Under the pieces are notes generated by a model, which saw only the letters and a program-made list of their open reading frames with translations, had not been told where the DNA came from and did no database searches. 64,000 bases of DNA from Pyropia yezoensis (Eukaryota > Rhodophyta > Bangiophyceae > Bangiales > Bangiaceae), in NCBI GenBank assembly GCA_009829735.1, contig CM020619.1, forward strand, positions 2,672,590 through 2,736,589, written 5' to 3'. Below are positions 41,201-52,028 of the stretch, in pieces. Numbering within the stretch: the first letter of the stretch is position 1; the number at the start of each line of letters is the position of its first letter. Both the position numbers and the translations under genes were made by a program.

Positions 41201-42987
41201 GGCAAGCGCAAGGCGGCCGCGCGTGCTGGTGAAAGCGCCACGCTTGCCATCAAGACTGATAAGGCGGCGGTGGACGAGGAAGAGGACGTCGAGGAGGCGC
41301 CGCCGGTAAAGCCAGCCGCGACGGCGGGGGCAGCAGCGGGAGGCCCTGATGACAAGGCTGGTCGCAAATTCCTGCTGTCCACCAAGATCCAGGCTCTTAT
41401 GGATGAGCTCAACTTGTTGAGGGAGACCAAGCCGGGAGAGAAAGCACTAGTCTACTCCCAGTGGACGGGCATGCTGGACCTCATTGAGGTACCCCTTGAG
41501 CAGGATGGTTTCCGCCACACCCGTATCGACGGGAGCATGCGGGTGGAGGACCGGACCGAGGCGATTGACGAGTTCAAGTCGCGTTCGGACTGCACCGTCA
41601 TGTTGATGTCTCTGCACGCGGCGGGAACGGGGCTGAACCTTACCAACGCCAACCACGTGTTCATGATGGATATGTATGTTGGTGGTTGGGTGTGTGCGGT
41701 CATGACTTGCCGTGGCTTTCCATTTTGTTGGTGGGTTTGCTTTGGTGAGGTGTCTTGTGGTCCACTGCCGCGTTTTGTTTGTGGCCGCCCCGTCCATGTG
41801 CTGTGCTCTAACTTTGTGCTTTGCTTGGTCGTTGCCCTCGCTGCTGTCTCGTTGTTTCGTCCGTTTCTGCTTTATGCTCGTGCTCCAGGTGGTGGAATCC
41901 TGCTGTGGAAGCACAGGCTGTGGGCCGCTGCCATCGCATTGGACAGACCAAGGACGTCTTTGTTTACCGCCTCTACATTGCGGCGTCGGTGGAAACCGAG
42001 ATCCTTGCGATCCAGGACAAGAAGCAGGAGATGGCCGATGGTGCGTTGGGCGTGGAGGGCGTCCAGACGCTGGGCCGCCAGAGGCTGACGCTCCAGGACG
42101 TCCTCGCTCTCTTCGGCCGGTTTTCGGGCGAAGATGCATCCGCCGAGACTGCAGCTCAGCGGGCGGCCAACCACGCCCGCATCCTGGCAGCCAACAGGGC
42201 AGGGCCTGCGGGTGCCATCGCCAATGCCGCTGCGACTGCTGCTGCTGCCGCCGCACGGATGGCGATTGCGCCTGCTCTGATGCCGCCCGCGCTGATGCCG
42301 CCCATTGCACCGGCGCCGCGGCGGCGACGACGGTCCGGGGTGCCCGAGGACATGGTCGCTCCGCTCCAGCGGGTTCGTGACGTGCAGGCTGCGGAACGAC
42401 AGTTGGCGCTGCAGGCACGGCGTGAGCAACTGCTGCTGCAGCAAGCCCAGCAACTGCAACAGCGGGAAGCTCGGCAGCTGCAACATGAAGCGCGGCAGCA
42501 GCAGCAGCAGCAGCAAGCCGAGCAGCAGCAGCAGCAAGCCGAGCAACAGCTGCAGGCCGTCCAGCAGCAACAACAGCAGGCACAACTGCAGTATGAACAG
42601 CAGCAGCAGCAGCAGCAGTTTGCACAGCTGCCCCATCTCGAGCAGCAGCGGCAGCTCGCGCAGATGCAGGCGGCACTCAACGCGGGAGGCTGGGCGCCGC
42701 AGTCATTGCCGGGGGTTCCCGCGAGCGCTCCACCAGGCAGCAGCGGTAGCGGAGCCGCCGCCGCTGGTCTTGCGCAGCCATACGCCTACCACTCTCCACC
42801 ACCAGCAGCGGCACCAGCGGCGCCTGCGGCGCCTCCGCCGCTACCCCCGCCGCTGCTGCCTGTGGCGGACCTCAACGCCCTGCGGGCGCCGCCGCCGCTG
42901 GCTGCAGCTCATTCGTTCCAGGCATTGCAGCAGATGCTGGGGCAGCCACCTCGCCGAGGCGGCGGCAGCGGGACGGACCCCCTGTGA
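38231..42987 (+). CDS. Snf2-family ATPase with RING finger (Rad5/16-Uls1-like), 2 exons, 1513 aa
   Basis: Exon 1 is 38231-41673 and exon 2 is 41889-42987; the 215-bp intron (GTATGT...CTCCAG) splits an ATG codon and restores [22 protein letters not shown]. Near the N-terminus VVCLLSDDEDD (from residue 31) is a typical SUMO-interacting motif; EDPIDVDELL further on is another candidate. Helicase part 1 has Walker A DEMGLGKT at residue 527 and the Walker B box DEAQ at 652. A C3HC4 RING (CPICFDGL...CGHFSCGAC...CPQC) sits at about 873-913 between the two helicase halves, as in Rad5, Rad16, HLTF and Uls1. Helicase part 2 spans about 1052-1175. The C-terminus (about 1325-1405) is a poly-Gln/coiled-coil tail. 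Such proteins use DNA translocation plus ubiquitin-ligase activity in DNA repair or removal of sumoylated proteins. The SIMs favour the Uls1/STUbL type. I chose the ATG at 38231 because upstream sequence looks non-coding. Confidence 0.9.
42485..42625 (+). repeat. CAG/CAA microsatellite encoding poly-Gln
   Basis: Interrupted cag/caa triplet runs in the C-terminal part of the Snf2 gene encode stretches of up to seven Gln. They may vary in length between individuals. Confidence 0.8.
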
Positions 42988-44778
42988 TGGCGCTGCGGCT
43001 GGTGATGCCGGTTTGGGTGGATTTGTCGCTGTCCGACGCGGCCGCCGGTCGGGGGAGGCGGAAAGCAGGCATTGTATAGGGTGTTGCTCTTGTTGCCTCT
43101 CTTCGAGGCGTGTCAATATCTCTTTCTTGCGTTTCTTTTCGAATTTGGAGAAAGAGTGAGGACCGTTTAAAGGATAGCTGTCGCCTTTCTCGAGTGACAG
43201 TCGCTTTGCCCTGCGCGGAGTGATGCTGTCGAGGCTTGGCGACTGGCGACCGCCGCCTGTCATCCATCGCCCGGGGGTTGCGGTCGCGCCTGCCCTGCCA
43301 CGGTTGTGGACCTGCGCGCGACTTGTCCTCTGCGGCGGTCGGTGTCCACAAGGTCTGTAGCGCCGCACGCTGGCTGTCGCACTGAGTGCTGTCAATTTAA
43401 TGGCACGCCGTACAGACGGGTAGATAGGCCTCCGTCGTGTGGCGTCTCACAGGGAGCGGGCTCCCGTTTGTACTCTGCATTACCCCGAACAGTTGGGCCG
43501 CCAGCCTGGGGCGGCGGCCGCTGTGTCGCCGCCAGCTTTTGGACATGTTTGTTTTGTTTCCCGCTCCCCCTTCTTCTTTTCTCGTTTCCTCTCCCACCTG
43601 CACAAGAGTGGTGTGTTCGTCCCTACCTTGGGCAGTCCCTGCGGGTACCGCTGGGACGTGGTGCCGACCCAGTAGCTCGAAAGAGGCCTTGCACCGCCGT
43701 GGCGGGGCATACCACGCCCGACCCGCCCGCCACGCGACTAACGACGCGTCTGTTGAGCCTGGGAGTGCGCAGCGGTCCCGATGGTCATGCTGTCGACGGT
43801 CATCACCTCTGCCGTCGTCTTTGCGGCGGGCGTCACCGTCCAGCCGGCGATACTAACCACCCCCTCCACCCCACCCGCCCACTGCTACGATGTAGCGGGC
43901 TAAATGGCGGGCGGTGGATGTGGCGGGCGAGACGGCGGGGTCGACGGCAGTCGAGCGAGGCTACCAGCCCCGGGTGGCTTTGTCTGCTTGCCGGCAGGTG
44001 TTTTTACAGGATGGTGGTGCCTGGCCGGGGGTTCCTGCCAGTTAATGAGGCGACGCGAGTTTATACGACCCTTGGTGCCACGCGCGAGGGGCGCTGTGCG
44101 AGCGGGACGTGGGCGGGCCCAAGGTGACTGAGAAATATACTGGACTCCCTTCCCCCCCCACCCACCCACCCCCGGGAGCGCGCCCCTTCTGACTCCTGGC
44201 TCTACGGGGCGTCGGGCGACGCCTGGGGGTACTTGTGTCTTGGCAAGGCGCATACGCCTCTTGGGCGGCACCCCCCGCCCTTTTACAGCAGGCGTCTCAG
44301 CACCTTCATCGGGGAGGCCCTTCCACACTCGCTCGTCGGCCCTCGCGCTGTCCCAACTTTCTCTCTCTCTCCCTCCTTCCCCCCCACCCCCCCCTCATTT
44401 AGTTCTCTCTTACCGCGTCTTTAGCACGCAGGTGCCTTCCACAATACGGTCGCGGGACGCCAGTCCCAGATCGCTTTACCACGACCGTCCCGGCGGGTGG
44501 GATGCGAAGGCCACTCGCGCGTTGCTGTCGAAGGTGGGGCGAGAGGTAAGATGGCCTTGGCCAGAACAGTGGTCTATTATGCCATGACCTGGGGGTAATG
44601 AGGTGCTGGGCCTCACAAAGCACGGGGCTCGACGTTGCGAGGAAGTAAATAGAGCGGGGAGTAGCGCTTGCACTCTTACGATGAAGGTTGGCGATGTGCT
44701 ATCAATGTATGTACAGTCTGTATTGGATGATATTCAATGTTAATGTCTGACTGGATATTGTCACGTCCGTGACCTCTG

Positions 44779-45075
44779 TATAAAACTCAGCACGATCGAT
44801 CGACTATCACGGTCTTACACATGGATCTACACTGTGAGAATCGCCGATCGTTGCTAAGAGTAGCAGAGGCCGCGGCAAGTCATACAGTTTTGTCAGCCGT
44901 GCCACAGCCCGAGACAACGCCCAATACTGACTGTATGTATGTACTAAATACTGTATGTACAGTACTGCATGTACAATACAGTACACACACGCGTGTGACG
45001 GGAGAAGTAAATATGTACAGTACTACTGTACCTCACACCCCAGCGCGCGCTCGCAACAGTGGCTTCGCCGCTTAA
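44779..45075 (+). other. TATA box plus 84-codon ORF in a low-GC island (possible small gene)
   Basis: TATAAAA at 44779-44785 precedes an ATG at 44821 by about 40 bp, the same layout as the SPX-SLC13 gene. The ORF (MDLHCENRRSLLRVAEAAAS...) ends at 45075. Its second half is encoded by the TACAGTA-type repeat, so a real protein is doubtful. A non-coding or repeat-derived unit is equally possible. Confidence 0.25.
44925..45040. repeat. Cluster of palindromic GTACAGTA/TACTGTAC motifs
   Basis: The cluster includes TACTGTA-TG-TACAGTA (perfect 7-bp arms), tgtatgtac, gtacaatacagtac and gtacagtactactgtac. The same TACTGTAC core recurs singly elsewhere (about 2538, 27596, 63972). Confidence 0.7.
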
Positions 45076-45687
45076 CTACTATAGTTAATGACCAGGGAGC
45101 ACGCAAAATCTGGGTGGTGGCTCCCCTCGCGGCGGCCCAGGGCTGTGTCAACGAGTCTCCTCCGAGTCGGGCCCATTCTTGGATCGCAGGTGCGCCTCCC
45201 CACGTCGTTCTCCGACGCCTCTTACCGCGGGCGGCAGAGCAGCAGCAAGCGCCGACCTGTGGTGTTGGCCAGTGCTGTGCTGGCGTACCCGACCGTGCGG
45301 TCGAGCACACGCACCCCGCCCCGTCGTGCTGTTCCTTTCTTTTTTTTTTGGTGTGGTTCCTGCCGTGCCCCACGGTTCCTGCCGGGGGATGCTCGTCGCC
45401 CTCCTTCGCTCGCTTCTGACGGCACTACCGGTTTGTGCCGTGAGAGTGGCGGGGGGGGGGGGAGGGGGTGCTGCTCTGCCGGCGGCTAAAGTCGGGCGGC
45501 TAGCGGCCGGCCGCTTGGCCGGTGACGTTGGGGTGCGCAGTCATCCCCCTGGCGGCACCTGTGAGTGGGGGTGGTGCCTGCTGAGGCGGCACCAGCGTGG
45601 GCGCTGTGGCTGTGGCAGTGGCGGCGGTGGTAGCAGCGGCGGGTGCGGTGGCGGTCTTCCGCCCCCCCCCTCAGCGGCAGGAGCCGG

Positions 45688-45695
45688 TTATAAAA
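45688..45695 (+). promoter_or_regulatory. TATA box of the SPX-SLC13 gene
   Basis: TTATAAAA lies about 45 bp upstream of the ATG at 45737, in GC-rich surroundings. Confidence 0.6.
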
Positions 45696-45736
45696 CGTAG
45701 CTCGGCGCCCGCGGTCCCCCCCTCACTACTTTCACC

Positions 45737-48700
45737 ATGAAGTTCTCCAAGCAGCTCGCGTACAACAGCGTCGCCGAATGGCAGCTGCACTACATGGATT
45801 ACGCACGGCTCAAGAAGGTGATTACGGCGCTCAAGCGGGTGCACGATGCGCTGTTTGCAGCGCGCAACAGTCGCGGGGGAACCGCCGCTACCGCATCCCA
45901 GTCGCGCGTGCTTGCCACCCGGCCAGTGACGTACGGCCACGCGGGGGCCTCGCGGGTGACGGGATCAGCCGGTGGCACCGGTGGACCGCAGCCCGCATCG
46001 TCGTCGCAGGCGGGCGGCCGAGCGCCACCTCTGCCGCCACCGGGGGGATTGAGTGGCACGACAGGCGTGCGAAAAGTGCCGCCCGACACGGTGGCGTCGG
46101 GGGCGGTGCACCGTCTGGGCAGCGGTCGCACGGGGGGGGATGCCGCTTCTGACGGCAGGCGCGAATCAGCCGCCACTGCTGCACCGGCTGCGGGCACGGA
46201 GGGCGCGAAGCGCGGGGGCTTCCAGCGCTCTGCGTCCAAGCTGGTCCTGGCGGAGCTCGCTACCCTCGCCCACAGGAGCGGCCATCTCGGCGGTGTCAGC
46301 GGTGGTGTTGGTGACGGCCTTGGCGTCGGTGGAGCAGGCTCGCCACCCCAGTCGCCGCCGCCGCCGCCATCTTCGGGCTCGTCATCTGCGCCAGGCTCCC
46401 CGCGGGAGCCGCCATCTCCACCCGATTCACCGTCTGAGCGGTCTGCGTTGTTGCAGTCAAGGGAACCGGAACAGCCTGGGCGGGTGAGTGCCAGCGGAAA
46501 GCCTTCGGATGGGGTTGCGCGACCACCGGGCGGGTCACGAGCCACCGTTGGCTCTGACAGCGTGACTGCGGCTGGGTCGACGGGACCGGGGCCTTCTTCT
46601 TCCTCGGGTGGGGGCCTTCCCGCTGTTCGTGGCCCCCCGCCTGTTTCGGTCTCGCTAGGCCTCCCTGTTGAGGCGGCGACGGCGGCGCTCCGGGCAATGA
46701 GCGTCGAAGCCCTCAGCCGGGAATTTGATGCCATCGAGTCGATCTTCTTCCGGCGCCTGGACGCAGAGGCCACCAAGGTGGACGCATTTTACACGCGCAT
46801 GGTGGTTGCGCTGGAGAAGATCACTTTGGCACTGGGCGCCGCTGCCGCTCGTCGCGACGAGGCCGGAGGTGTGGAGGGCGGCGCCGCGGCCCTCCAGCGC
46901 CGCTACGTTGAGCATTACCTGGAGCTCACCGAGCTGATTAACTTCGCCGAGCTGAACCTGTCGGGCTTTGATAAGATCCTCAAGAAACACGACAAGAATG
47001 TCGCGGCCACGACCCGTTCGGCGTACATTGCCAAGCTGGAGCGTTCTCGCGCCTTTTGCAAGCGCGACGCCCTGATTGGACTCCGTGAGCGTACCGAGCG
47101 AGAGTTTGCCGACCTCTTTTGGGGGGGTGACACGGTCGCCGCGCGGGAGGAGCTGTCCGAGGGCCTCCGCGACCTCCTTATCTGGGAGCGCAACACTATC
47201 TGGCGGGACATGCTACAGTCAGAGCGACGCGTCGCAGCGGTGCGGTCCAAGAAGCGGGGTGGCTCGACTAGCAGCAGTGCCGTGACGCTTGCCGCGCGCC
47301 CACTGTTGCTGGCTATGGGTCTGGTCGTGTTCGCAGGTATCCTGCTCTACCCGGGGGAGATTACGGCGCGGCTACCACAGGGAGAGGTTGGGGGTACAGT
47401 GGCGTCTGGTGCTGCCGCAAAGCTCCGCGGCGCCGACGTTGGTTCCCCTGCCGCCGCCGATCGTTGTCTTGCGCTGTTGGCCCTGACCTCTTTCCTCTGG
47501 GCCACCGAGGCGCTCCCGTTGTATGTGACGAGCCTAGGTGTGGCTCCTGCGGCGGTGTTGCTGCGCGTGTTCCTTGGGCCCGACGGCAAACCGCTCCACG
47601 CGAGTGATGCGGCACACGTCGTGATGGCGGCCATGGGCGACCAGGTTATCATGCTCATCATTTGCGTGTACTCTCTGGCCGCGGCGCTGTCCAAACTAGG
47701 GCTGGATAAGGTCGCCGCCACGGCCGTCCTGTCCCGTGTTCGTCGACCGTCGTCGGTGCTACTCGTGGTGATGCTCCTGGCTGTATTCCTGTCGATGTGG
47801 GTGAGCAACGTGGCGTCGCCGGTGCTGCTGAACTCGGTGGTGCTCCCTGTGCTGCGGGGGCTCCCCCCCTCCAGTCACCATTTTGTGCAGTGTATTCTTC
47901 TGGGCGTGGCGGTGGCGTCGAACATTGGGGGGATGCCCAGCCCGATTGCGTCGCCGCAAAACGCAGTCGCGCTGGGCCAACTCAAGGGCCTCCACGAGGT
48001 GTCCTTTATTGAGTGGATGGCTGCCACTCTCCCACAGTGCATCATCATGGTGTTTGCTGCCCATGCCCTGCTGATGGCCTGGTTCCGCCCGGGTGACGTG
48101 ACGCTGCCGCTGATCCCCCGGCATACAGAACGGTTTGAGTGGCCCCACTACGTGGTACTGACCACCCTTCTGACCACTGTCGGTCTGTGGTGCTATAAGC
48201 CGACATTGTCGGTGGCAGGCGCGGACGGCTTGGTGGCGGTGTTGCCCATCCTGGTGTTTTTTGGCACTGGCATCCTAACGAAGGAAGACTTTAACAACCT
48301 ACCATGGAACGTGGTGTACCTGGTGGCGGGTGGCATTGCGTTGGGTGCGGCCGTCCAGTCATCTACACTGTTGGCGCTCGTGGCGGGCAATCTTCACTTC
48401 GTACTTCGTCACAGCAGCTTATGGCAGGTTTTTGCGGTCTTTTCCGTGTTCATGTCGCTCGTCTCGAACGCGATCAGCCATACCGTGTCGGCGTTGATTG
48501 TTCTGCCTGTTATTGCCGAGGTGGGCGCCAGCGTTGGGCACCCTCGGCTACTCGTGATGGGCGCTGTTCTGGCTTGCTCAGGCGCCATGGCGCTGCCAGT
48601 GAGCAGCTTCCCTAACATGGCCAGTGTGTCAGTGGAAAACGAGACGGGCAAACGGTACCTGCACGCGTCGGACGTGATCAAGCTCGGGACCCCGATGACA

Positions 48701-48763
48701 TTGATATCCGCGACGGTGGTCATTTCTTTTGGGTACGTGCTGATGCTGGCGATGGGTTTTTGA
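45737..48763 (+). CDS. SPX-domain SLC13-type phosphate transporter (Pho87/90/91-like), 1008 aa, no introns
   Basis: The protein starts with the first SPX helix (MKFSKQLAYNSVAEWQLHYMDYARLKKVI). A Gly/Ser/Pro-rich insert of about 270 residues follows, and SPX resumes at about residue 320 (LSREFDAIESIFFRRLDAEA). The conserved Lys cluster KKHDK is at 416-420; this is the surface that binds inositol pyrophosphates in known SPX domains. From about residue 518 the rest is a polytopic membrane domain of the SLC13/ArsB ion-transporter superfamily, with the characteristic segments SNIGGMPSPIASPQNAVAL (from 728), SNAISHTVSALIVLP (from 910) and SSFPNMAS. Fungal relatives carry phosphate across the plasma or vacuolar membrane, with SPX as the low-affinity regulatory part. 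Substrate and membrane are inferred. The TATA box and short leader support this start. Confidence 0.92.
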   Translation: MKFSKQLAYNSVAEWQLHYMDYARLKKVITALKRVHDALFAARNSRGGTAATASQSRVLATRPVTYGHAGASRVTGSAGGTGGPQPASSSQAGGRAPPLPPPGGLSGTTGVRKVPPDTVASGAVHRLGSGRTGGDAASDGRRESAATAAPAAGTEGAKRGGFQRSASKLVLAELATLAHRSGHLGGVSGGVGDGLGVGGAGSPPQSPPPPPSSGSSSAPGSPREPPSPPDSPSERSALLQSREPEQPGRVSASGKPSDGVARPPGGSRATVGSDSVTAAGSTGPGPSSSSGGGLPAVRGPPPVSVSLGLPVEAATAALRAMSVEALSREFDAIESIFFRRLDAEATKVDAFYTRMVVALEKITLALGAAAARRDEAGGVEGGAAALQRRYVEHYLELTELINFAELNLSGFDKILKKHDKNVAATTRSAYIAKLERSRAFCKRDALIGLRERTEREFADLFWGGDTVAAREELSEGLRDLLIWERNTIWRDMLQSERRVAAVRSKKRGGSTSSSAVTLAARPLLLAMGLVVFAGILLYPGEITARLPQGEVGGTVASGAAAKLRGADVGSPAAADRCLALLALTSFLWATEALPLYVTSLGVAPAAVLLRVFLGPDGKPLHASDAAHVVMAAMGDQVIMLIICVYSLAAALSKLGLDKVAATAVLSRVRRPSSVLLVVMLLAVFLSMWVSNVASPVLLNSVVLPVLRGLPPSSHHFVQCILLGVAVASNIGGMPSPIASPQNAVALGQLKGLHEVSFIEWMAATLPQCIIMVFAAHALLMAWFRPGDVTLPLIPRHTERFEWPHYVVLTTLLTTVGLWCYKPTLSVAGADGLVAVLPILVFFGTGILTKEDFNNLPWNVVYLVAGGIALGAAVQSSTLLALVAGNLHFVLRHSSLWQVFAVFSVFMSLVSNAISHTVSALIVLPVIAEVGASVGHPRLLVMGAVLACSGAMALPVSSFPNMASVSVENETGKRYLHASDVIKLGTPMTLISATVVISFGYVLMLAMGF

Positions 48764-49748
48764 CGCGTGGGAGGGCGCGGCGTGGCGGGTTGTCATTTAA
48801 TGGAAGTGTGACATGGCCATGTGAGGAAGGGGCGAAGAAAGGAGTAGAGTCCTGGCATTGTGATGCTGGAGGGACGGGTGCACACGCAATTTGGTCCCCG
48901 CGTAGTTCCGAGTTTGCGCTATCGAAGGTGCGTGCACGCATCATGGGTACGGACGAAATACGCCTCCGAAAAGCTCGTGGCAGCCAGCAAAGGTGTGGCC
49001 GTGCCTCCCGCCCAACTGCGGGACGATGCTCTTTCCAGCACGAACCTCCTGTCGCCGGAAACCAGCTGTTTGGCAGCGCGGCTCCCGGCTTGCACGTGTC
49101 GACCAGTGCTACCAAGTGGTGACACCTGCACCTTCCACCTCGCAACCATACATGCAGCCCACTGGACGCCACAGATGAGTCAGCCAACCAAAGAAAACTG
49201 GGCCAAGGGCCCTCACGCTGGGGACGTCCTTGCCGTCCTGATGGAGGGGAGTACCCCGTTCGCAGCGTGGGCCTCACTGCCGCCGCTGTCGTTGGGTTTG
49301 TCGTCGCTTCCACGGCCGCCACCGCCGCTGCCCCCTTCGTCCTCGCCAGACGTCCTTATGAACATATAAGAACGCAAAGAAAACGAGCAGACGAATCGTC
49401 TGTCGTTTAGATCGGGCCACGACCCCTACCCTCCCCCCTTCGCCTCGACCACGTTCCCTTCTCACACCCGGCCGCATGCACCAGGAAACCAACCCGCGTC
49501 TGTACACTCACGCGAGCATAAATACCATGCGTCTGCCGCTACTGCAGCAGCCCCAAAACAACAAGACAAGCCACACAAACAAAACAAATACCCCACACCA
49601 AGTTGACGAGCGACATCATCCACCACTGGCAGGTGCGCCTGCGCAGCTCCTATCAGCGCACCTGCCTCAGGACCGCATTCGTAGCAGACCTCAAAGAAGA
49701 GAGGAGCGGGGGGCAGCCGCGCTCGCTGCCCCGGTCCTCATTTGAATG
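48764..49748. other. Intergenic region between convergent genes
   Basis: 3' flanks of the SPX-SLC13 gene (+) and of the small Cys-motif gene (-). An A-rich stretch at about 49370-49400 and a CA/AAC-rich one at 49545-49595 are visible. No gene or RNA recognised. Confidence 0.5.
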
Positions 49749-50339
49749 TCAGGCCTTTGTCTTGCCACAGTACGACGCCTGCAGCACCTCCACGTGGTGC
49801 GCGTACATCGCGTGGCGCTCGCCATTCAGAGCGACGCCAAAGCGACCGCCGCCAGCCTTCGCGTGCACACCCGCAGGGTCTCCCGGTTTGTCCCCATCCA
49901 TCCCGGCAGCCCCCGCTGCCGCCGCCGCGGCGCCGCCTGCCACGACCCGTGCTGGTCGCCGGCCCGTCTTGGTGCGCCTCCGCAGCGCGCCACGGGCGTC
50001 AAGGGTGGCAGACCAGTAGCAGTCCGCGCTGCAGAAGCACTCACGAGCGCCACCACCTCCGATGCCACCATCGGGAGCCTTCCCTGCAGAGGCAGCCACG
50101 CCCGGGAGGGCGGGGGGAGCGCCTCCCGGGGGTGACGTCAGGGAGTAGGCCTGTGCGCCCACGACACGTCCACAGTTACCACACGGAGAGAGGGAGCGAG
50201 TGAAGTGGGCAGCTTGGGCCGTACGGGCGGCGGCCAACGCAGCGTTACTCGCAGGGGAGGGGAAAGATGTTGCCTTGGCGCGCACGGGCAGAGGGGGGGG
50301 GGGGGCCGTCAGCAGCGCACAGGCAAGCGAGCGGGCCAT
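49749..50339 (-). CDS. Small protein with FCS-like cysteine motif, 196 aa
   Basis: I place the start at the ATG at 50339 (MARSLACALLTAPPPPLPVR); the frame continues upstream only through non-ATG starts. The N-terminus is rich in Ala, Ser, Arg and Pro and lacks acidic residues, which could be an organellar transit peptide. The core has CGNCGRVVGAQAYSL, a Gly/Pro-rich spacer and ECFCSADCYWSATLDARG. CxxC followed by FCSxxC resembles FCS-type (FLZ/MYM-like) zinc fingers, with a longer spacer than usual. The C-terminus (GVALNGERHAMYAHHVEVLQASYC) is not low complexity and looks folded. Function unknown. Confidence 0.5.
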   Translation of the reverse strand: MARSLACALLTAPPPPLPVRAKATSFPSPASNAALAAARTAQAAHFTRSLSPCGNCGRVVGAQAYSLTSPPGGAPPALPGVAASAGKAPDGGIGGGGARECFCSADCYWSATLDARGALRRRTKTGRRPARVVAGGAAAAAAGAAGMDGDKPGDPAGVHAKAGGGRFGVALNGERHAMYAHHVEVLQASYCGKTKA

Positions 50340-52026
50340 CGCGGTGACGGGAGATGGGAGGAAGGCCGCGAGGAAGAAGAACCGTTCCCGAGGATGCAAT
50401 GGGGTAAGTTGGGGTAGGTGGCACGTTGATGACGGGTGGGGCAGAGACAACGAGAGCAGCCGTCGACAACGGCGGTCGGCGGTCGATAGCTGGAGAGCGT
50501 GGCGCGCGGGATAAGGGGAGGGGTCCGCGAATGCTGCAGCCGTGCGACCTCAATCTGCCTGCACGCAATGCGTCACCTGGCCCCACTCCCCAATGCGTCA
50601 CCAACGCTCAGCACAGTGGGTGTAGGGGGTTGCCTGCACGGCGGCGGGCGGCGGGTGCGCCAGCGGCCGCCTGCTGTCACCGTCACCCGCGGCGACCCCC
50701 CCGCCGGCGGCGAGACGGCGTGCGGCCGCTCGCTCAAGCAGTCGGCAGCTGCAGCTGCCGACTGTCGAGGCCCGCCACAGCAGAGCCCCACGTGGCTCAG
50801 ATTCTTTCCACCACGCACTCCACTCATTCCACACACATCAGCTGCCCAATTTTCGTGCGTCCAGTATGTAAGAGGAGAGCATTTTTGAATATGCAAATGC
50901 CACCGGGGCACCCTCAGCGGGTTTTTTGAGGGGGCGCGGACGGCGGCGGCCGTCGGCGCCGTCGGCGACCGACGGGTCCCTCTCGCTCGGAAGCACGAGT
51001 CGGGGAATGGTCGAAGCACACGCGGTGGCCACGCCGGGGCCACAAGAACGAGCGTGGAGCCTTTTGGATGCTGCGCGACCGCCACCCGCTACCCACGAGT
51101 GGAACTGGAACACAGCGAACACACACACTCGCACGGTGATGTCCAACCGTCTTCCCGTCGGGCTTCCCAATGGCTCTCCACGGGGCGGCTCACCATTTGG
51201 TATCCCGCAATGTGCGCCACACGCTGCGCGGGTATCTGTGGAGGGTGCGAATCCCAAATATTCGCATCCTCCGCTGCTCTGGCCCAGGGACTTAGAGGGA
51301 ATCGAACTCGTCGACGGTCGACGAACCCTTGTGATTGCCACGTCATGCGACTCGGAGACGCCAGCCAATGAGGGGCAAAGGAGCCAATATCTATAGAACT
51401 GAATAATTATATAGGCAGCTGAGTCCTTCACGCAGCCACGGTTGTTGCTTGCTGGGAGGACGCGTGCCTGGCACGCGACCAGGTGTGTCGTGTCGAGGCG
51501 ACGCCCACCAATCAGACACAGCTCACCTGGACTTGTGTGTTTCGCGCTCACGGTTCAAGTCTCCGGTGTGTCGGTTTCAGTTTTCGTAGCTGTTGCGTGG
51601 ACCACTGTGTCATCTCGAATGAAACAACAGCAATGGTTGGCTGGTCAGTGCCAGATTGCAGCAGAAGGAAGAGAAATTGATCACCAGATAGCTGTGGCTA
51701 CAGGAGAAGTTTGGGGAAAGTGGACGCACCACGGTGCCGTTGCAACGGGGTTTGAATGCCAGTCGATCGTCAACGGGCTTCTTTGAAAGTCTGAAAATAG
51801 CGAGACCGTTGGCTCTTCCAGCATGGTGCACGATTCGAGACTGACAAAGAGCCGTGGGAGGGGACAGGGAGACAACACTGCACGAAGCGATGCACTCTTG
51901 CTCTCGTAGGCCATGTAGACAGATATGTACATACAAACCTAATATACGCTTCGGGGGCCACCACACATTTCGTATGTACATAAGAAGTGCAAGGTCCTCA
52001 GTAAGGGATCCTTTTTGACTCAATAA
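50340..52026. other. Intergenic region; no firm gene
   Basis: The sequence grades from GC-rich to AT-richer towards 52000. It holds two TATGTACATA palindromes at about 51922 and 51972 and a tRNA-T-loop-like string at about 51300 that I rejected. No convincing coding frame. Confidence 0.45.
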
Positions 52027-52028
52027 TA

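Larger units (their letters stand above)
42988..45688. other. Intergenic region between the Snf2 and SPX-SLC13 genes
   Basis: No firm gene. The first ~200 bp are the 3' flank of the Snf2 gene. 44640-45080 is a low-GC island with a TATA box, a short ORF and palindromic TACAGTA motifs, listed separately. Confidence 0.5.

Noticed and set aside
51280..51350. tRNA-like T-loop string on the minus strand (gagTTCGATTCcctc)
   Set aside because: The five bases either side of the loop do not pair, and no acceptor, D or anticodon arm can be drawn around it.
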